The position numbers and the translations under genes were made by a program. A stretch of DNA of 31,523 nt from a virus: positions 1 through 31,523 of the IMG/VR virus record IMGVR_UViG_3300050014_000790; one strand, written 5' to 3'. This document shows, one piece after another, positions 27,787 through 31,523 of the stretch. The notes below the pieces were generated by a model. The model was not told where the DNA came from, searched no databases, and saw nothing but the letters and a program-made list of their open reading frames with translations. Positions within the stretch are counted from its first letter, which is position 1. Every line of letters begins with the position of its first letter.

Positions 27787-30330
27787 ATGGGAGAACGTTA
27801 TACGGAAGGTCAATTGAAAGAGATTGGCCTTCAATATTTTAACAAGGATCTACTAGCGACAAATGTGTGGCTGAAAAAATACGCATTAAAAGAAAAAAAT
27901 ACAGAAAATTATTTAGAAAAATCCCCAGACGAAACTATTCAAAGAGTTGCTCATGAAATTCACAGAATTGAGCAAAAATATAAAAATTCCCTATCTTACG
28001 AAGAAATTTATGATGCTTTAAAGAATTTCGGTAAATTCATTTTTGGAGGTTCCATATTGTTCGGTGTTGGCAATAAAGACCAGGTATCATCTTTAGGTAA
28101 CTGCTTCTTTATTGATAATGGAGCGGATTCTTATGGAGGTATCTTTAATATTGATGAATCCCTTGTCCAATTAATGAAAAGAAGGGGAGGTGTTGGAATT
28201 ACCCTCGAACATCTTAGACCGGCATCAGCTGGAGTCAATAATGCTGCTCAGTCTTCTACTGGAGCCACTTCTTTTATGGATCGATATTCCAACTCGACTA
28301 GAGAAGTAGCACAGGATGGCCGAAGAGGGGCTCTAATGATCACTATGCACGTGAATCATCCCGACATCATAGATTTCATTATGAAAAAAGATGACTTAGC
28401 TAAAGTGACGGGAGCTAACGTCAGCGTGAAGGTTACAGATGAGTTTATGAGGGCAGTAGAGAATGATGAAGATTATGTTTTAAGATTTCCCGTTGAGAGT
28501 GTTCAGCCTCATTTAACCGAGCAACTTTCATATAACAAACTCCATAAAATGGAGGATGGAACCTATGTCAGGCGAGTTAAAGCAAGAGAAGTTTGGAATA
28601 CAATTGTAAGACAAGCTCATAAAAATGCAGAACCAGGAGTTCTATTCTGGGATAATGTTATCAAAGAATCCCCTGCAGATATGTATGCCGATTTAGGCTT
28701 TAAAACATTGGGGACAAATCCTTGCGGTGAAGTTCCTTTAAGTCCTTATGATTCATGTCGTTTAGGCAGCATCAATCTTTACACACTTGTTGAAGACCCA
28801 TTTACCCCAGATGCTCAGATAGATTGGTCTGAATTAGCTTATCGTGCTCATCTTGCCCAAAGATTCATGGATGATATAGTTGATTTGGAAGAAGAGAAGA
28901 TTATTCAAATTATAGCTAAAATTGATGCAGATAAAGAACCCGACTTTCTCAAAAGAGTTGAAAAAGACACATGGGAAAAGGTTCTTGATGTTCTAAGAAA
29001 GGGAAGAAGAACTGGTATTGGTGTTTTGGGTCTTGGGGATATGTTAGCAGCTATTGGAGTAAAATTTGGAACCCCAGAAGCTACTAAGATTGCCGAAGAA
29101 ATTCAAAAAATCATTGCTGTTAATTCATACAGGGAAAGTGTTAAACTTGCTGAAGAAAGAGGATGTTTCCCAATATGGAATGCCGATAAAGAAGCTGGCA
29201 ATCCTTTTATCCGAAGAATCATAAGTGAAAACTTCGACAATAAAGAATACAAAAATTATCTTGTTCATGGTCGAAGAAATATTGCTACCATATCAATTGC
29301 TCCAACGGGAACTTTAGCTCTTATTTGTCAGTGCACATCAGGTATCGAACCTGTGTTCAAAATATTCTACAGACGAAGAAGAAAAATTAATCCAAACGAA
29401 ACCGGTACAAAAGTTTCTTTCACCGATGAAAATGGCGACTGCTGGGAAGAATATAATGTTATTCACTATCCTTTTATTACTTGGTTCCAAATGCAGGAAA
29501 CTCGCTTTACTTTTAATGGGGCAAGGACATTCTTAGAAGGATTAGATGAAGAAGCATTTGAAAAATTAGTAGCTACCTCGCCATGGGCTGGAGCAGAATC
29601 CCATGCAATTGATTATATTGAAAAGATCAAGATGCAGGGTGCTATTCAAAAATGGGTTGACCACTCAATCTCAGTTACTCATAACTTACCTGAAAAGATT
29701 ACTCTTAAGGAAGTTAATGACATTTATTTTCAAGGATGGAAATCCGGTTGTAAGGGTCTTACTATTTATAGAGAAGGATCCAGAATGGGGGTTCTCATAT
29801 CTAAAAAAGAAGTTGAGGATTTTAAAGAAAACCATGCTCCAAAACGTCCTAAAACTCTTGAAGCAGATTACTTTGTTGTGACTGTTAAGGGGATTAAATT
29901 TGCTGTAATTGTTGGATTGTGGCCAAAAACAAATAGACCCTTTGAGGTTTTTGCTTTTGAAAATCCGCCATCACTTAAAAACACCAGAGGTGTTATTACA
30001 AAAGTTAAAAAAGGCCATTACAAGTTTGTTAATGGAGAATTTGAAATACCAAACCTGAACTTAGCAGCTGGTAGGGTAGAAGAGAGAACATTAACTCTTT
30101 CTGCTTCTATGTTGCTTCGTCATGGTGCACCAATCAAGTATGTAAACCACGTAATCACCAAAATCGATGAGAATGTAACTTCGTTCTCGTCAGCTCTTCG
30201 AAGATGCCTAACCAAGTATATTGATGAGCCAGAAGGAGAAGTCTGCCCTAATTGCGGAGAAAAATTGATAATGCAAGACGGGTGTGTAAAGTGTTTTAAT
30301 GAAGATTGTGGTTATAGCCGTTGTGGTTAA
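27787..30330 (+). CDS. nrdJ: Class II (adenosylcobalamin-dependent) ribonucleotide reductase
   Basis: 847 residues. The ten-stranded barrel catalytic site is present: SSLGNCFF (first redox Cys106), NPCGE (311-315, with the thiyl-radical Cys313 plus Asn311 and Glu315) and SCRLGSINL (Cys324, partner of 106). The APTGTLALICQCTSGIEPVF block (about 511-530) is typical of NrdJ. The C-terminal region, after about residue 695, has the NrdJ-type extension ending in CPNC and four further Cys, which relays electrons from thioredoxin. Length and absence of a class Ia/Ib pattern and of a small-subunit gene nearby support class II, which uses B12 instead of a radical-carrying partner and works with or without oxygen. 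It converts ribonucleotides to deoxyribonucleotides for phage DNA. Confidence 0.93.
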   Translation: MGERYTEGQLKEIGLQYFNKDLLATNVWLKKYALKEKNTENYLEKSPDETIQRVAHEIHRIEQKYKNSLSYEEIYDALKNFGKFIFGGSILFGVGNKDQVSSLGNCFFIDNGADSYGGIFNIDESLVQLMKRRGGVGITLEHLRPASAGVNNAAQSSTGATSFMDRYSNSTREVAQDGRRGALMITMHVNHPDIIDFIMKKDDLAKVTGANVSVKVTDEFMRAVENDEDYVLRFPVESVQPHLTEQLSYNKLHKMEDGTYVRRVKAREVWNTIVRQAHKNAEPGVLFWDNVIKESPADMYADLGFKTLGTNPCGEVPLSPYDSCRLGSINLYTLVEDPFTPDAQIDWSELAYRAHLAQRFMDDIVDLEEEKIIQIIAKIDADKEPDFLKRVEKDTWEKVLDVLRKGRRTGIGVLGLGDMLAAIGVKFGTPEATKIAEEIQKIIAVNSYRESVKLAEERGCFPIWNADKEAGNPFIRRIISENFDNKEYKNYLVHGRRNIATISIAPTGTLALICQCTSGIEPVFKIFYRRRRKINPNETGTKVSFTDENGDCWEEYNVIHYPFITWFQMQETRFTFNGARTFLEGLDEEAFEKLVATSPWAGAESHAIDYIEKIKMQGAIQKWVDHSISVTHNLPEKITLKEVNDIYFQGWKSGCKGLTIYREGSRMGVLISKKEVEDFKENHAPKRPKTLEADYFVVTVKGIKFAVIVGLWPKTNRPFEVFAFENPPSLKNTRGVITKVKKGHYKFVNGEFEIPNLNLAAGRVEERTLTLSASMLLRHGAPIKYVNHVITKIDENVTSFSSALRRCLTKYIDEPEGEVCPNCGEKLIMQDGCVKCFNEDCGYSRCG

Positions 30331-30367
30331 AATTTAACAATCTTTAACTAAAACTGACATTTATCCC

Positions 30368-30410
30368 ATCCATATAATAGATAAATATTTAAATAATCTA
30401 TTATATGGAT
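30368..30410 (+). promoter_or_regulatory. 15-bp hairpin burying an endonuclease start codon, with promoter-like loop
   Basis: ATCCATATAATAGAT (30368-30382) is perfectly complementary to ATCTATTATATGGAT (30396-30410). The ATG at 30405-30407 lies inside the right arm. GATAAATA at 30380-30387, in the end of the left arm and the loop, resembles the T4 late promoter. Transcripts from upstream would hide the start; transcripts begun in the loop would not. Confidence 0.7.
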
Positions 30411-31304
30411 TTTTCTTGTGACCCTATTAAATGTTTAGAATGTGGAAAAGAATTTCCTTATTCTAATGGTTATTTTGTTTCTCATATTCGTAAAGAACAT
30501 AATCTTACCCTTCGACAATATGTTGTAAAATGGGAATATAATAATGAAGAAAATAATATTCCGAAATGTTCCTGCGGATACTGTGAAGAACCTGTTCCTT
30601 TTTATCGAGGTAATTTTCTGATTGGTCAAAAATTAAGAAAGCACCAAAATCCAGATTGGTTAAAAAAACAATATATTCAAAAGTATGGAATACCATTATG
30701 CGATTCTTGCAAAAAAGAAAATGATAATTTTCATAGAGGAATTCCACGAAAAAATTGTGAAAAATGTGTGGAGGAAGGAAAAATTAATCAGGGAGATAAA
30801 TCCCCATTTAATACTTCGTATAAATCAACAGAAACAATGAAGAAAAGATATGGAGTTGAAAATCCGGGTCAGCTGGAAATAAATAGAGAAAATTCTTCAA
30901 AAAGAATGAGCAAATATAACTCAGAATGGAAGAAAAACCATACCATACGAAAATACAAAGATACTGAATTATATTATCAATCCTCCTTTGAATATGATTT
31001 TTTGGAATTATGCGTCAAATGGGGTATTATTAATAGAATACAAAACGGCCATTCTTATAATTATCTTGATGAAGATAGAAAATTTGGTATTCGTTTAATG
31101 ACAGATTTTTCAATTGATAACTATGAGATTGAAATAAAATCATCTTATATCATGAAAAAACAAGGAGGAATAGAATCTGTGTTTGCAAAGAAAAAAGCTG
31201 TAGAATCGATAGGGAAAAAATATATCTTTATTCTGGACAAAGATTATTCAAAATTTTATTCCATTACTAAAAGCGATATATTATTCGGACCGACTTGTGT
31301 CTGA
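30405..31304 (+). CDS. PD-(D/E)XK homing endonuclease with zinc-finger N-terminus
   Basis: 299 residues. The first 45 residues form a MucR/C2H2-like finger: CLECG (10-14), His27 and His32, then LTLRQYVVKW. More Cys pairs follow at 55/57/60, 99/102 and 118/121. A central TMKKRYGVENPGQLEINREN (144-163) is a DNA-binding element common in phage homing enzymes. The C-terminal nuclease domain has SSFEYDFLEL (Glu196), MTDFSI (Asp234) and EIEIKSSY (Glu243, Lys245), the PD-(D/E)XK pattern, then IFILDKDYSKFY. It lies 74 bases after RNR behind a start-codon hairpin. Its 3' end overlaps the convergent partial gene by 49 bases. It is probably related to the truncated gene at the left edge. Confidence 0.85.
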   Translation: MDFSCDPIKCLECGKEFPYSNGYFVSHIRKEHNLTLRQYVVKWEYNNEENNIPKCSCGYCEEPVPFYRGNFLIGQKLRKHQNPDWLKKQYIQKYGIPLCDSCKKENDNFHRGIPRKNCEKCVEEGKINQGDKSPFNTSYKSTETMKKRYGVENPGQLEINRENSSKRMSKYNSEWKKNHTIRKYKDTELYYQSSFEYDFLELCVKWGIINRIQNGHSYNYLDEDRKFGIRLMTDFSIDNYEIEIKSSYIMKKQGGIESVFAKKKAVESIGKKYIFILDKDYSKFYSITKSDILFGPTCV

Positions 31305-31523
31305 TCTATCTTATATGAAAGTTCCAATGTATATTCTTTTGTAGTCCATTCCAAACTATGATAGCCTAATTTATCTTCCTTGGAAGGGGTTGGCTCAGAT
31401 TGTAAATATTTCATTATATCCCTCTTGATATTATTAATATTTTCCTCATTACCAACTATGTTACAGCCGGTTTTGTTATCGTTTATATAGTACATCGAAG
31501 AAGGGCCTTCTATAAAAGCATTT
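31256..31523 (-). CDS. Unknown protein, N-terminus beyond the window (partial)
   Basis: The minus-strand frame is open from the right edge to its stop at 31256. An internal ATG at 31495 gives 79 residues, but the frame continues upstream as NAFIEGPSS, so the true start probably lies outside. Visible sequence includes GPSSMYYINDNKTGCNIVG and IKRDIMKYLQSEPTPSKEDK, mixed alpha/beta and not recognised. The last 16 residues overlap the end of the convergent homing endonuclease gene. It is on the strand otherwise used here only by endonucleases and the secreted protein. Confidence 0.6.
   Translation of the reverse strand, partial: NAFIEGPSSMYYINDNKTGCNIVGNEENINNIKRDIMKYLQSEPTPSKEDKLGYHSLEWTTKEYTLELSYKIDQTQVGPNNISLLVME

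Overview
The window looks like part of a large T4-like (straboviral-type) myophage genome that infects a Bacteroidetes host, probably a flavobacterium. The T4 relationship rests on a recognisable replication and recombination set: a gp32-type single-strand binding protein, a zinc-finger/Toprim primase, a UvsY-like mediator, a UvsW helicase and the N-terminal half of a gp43-type DNA polymerase. The host guess rests on three things: AT-rich DNA; nearly all starts lacking a Shine-Dalgarno sequence and sitting in A-rich leaders; and a secreted protein whose signal peptide ends in the SAQ typical of Bacteroidetes. No tRNA, rRNA, CRISPR array or insertion sequence was seen.

Layout. Bases 1-2760 hold the tail of a probable homing endonuclease, a large fusion of an HxGH nucleotidylyltransferase with a ligase-like KxDG domain, a thioredoxin and a small unknown protein. 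After a terminator, 2934-8477 is the replication/recombination operon: gp32, primase, a small ORF, UvsY-like, an unknown, a GIY-YIG homing endonuclease and UvsW. From 8461 to 14702 two-strand accessory DNA mixes three more GIY-YIG endonucleases with unknown proteins and a host-like secreted Tyr/Gly/Ser-rich protein on the minus strand. From 14703 to 19717 lie a second ligase-like/nucleotidylyltransferase fusion with the reverse domain order, a coiled-coil/acidic protein, a pair of small membrane proteins and a very acidic protein with a winged-helix-like start. From 19808 to 23011 small genes follow that often share short N-terminal motifs: a putative metalloprotein, an ankyrin-like protein, a broken gene, a HAD phosphatase and virion-like unknowns. 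From 23066 to 25543 is a nucleotide-metabolism operon with a dUTPase and a deoxyribosyltransferase-like protein. From 25617 to the end are a GIY-YIG endonuclease, the truncated polymerase, a class II (B12-dependent) ribonucleotide reductase, a PD-(D/E)XK homing endonuclease and a partial minus-strand gene.

How it fits together. RNR, thioredoxin, dUTPase and the deoxyribosyltransferase-like protein would supply dNTPs. gp32, primase, UvsY, UvsW and polymerase carry out replication and recombination-dependent replication. Genes are packed with ATGA and TAATG overlaps, which suggests translational coupling. A recurring TATATAAAATA/GATAAATA box lies just upstream of many transcription units and resembles the T4 late promoter TATAAATA. 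Seven probable homing endonucleases (five GIY-YIG, one PD-(D/E)XK and one partial) sit at operon ends or between replication genes.

Points most worth a second look: the two mirror-image ligase/nucleotidylyltransferase fusions; a 14-residue motif (F-x-R/K-x3-P-x2-S-M/L-x-I/V-G) seen seven times in five otherwise unrelated proteins; a perfect 15-bp hairpin that buries the start codon of a homing endonuclease and carries a late-promoter-like box in its loop; a polymerase cut off just before motif B; and a small gene broken by a frameshift and an in-frame stop.
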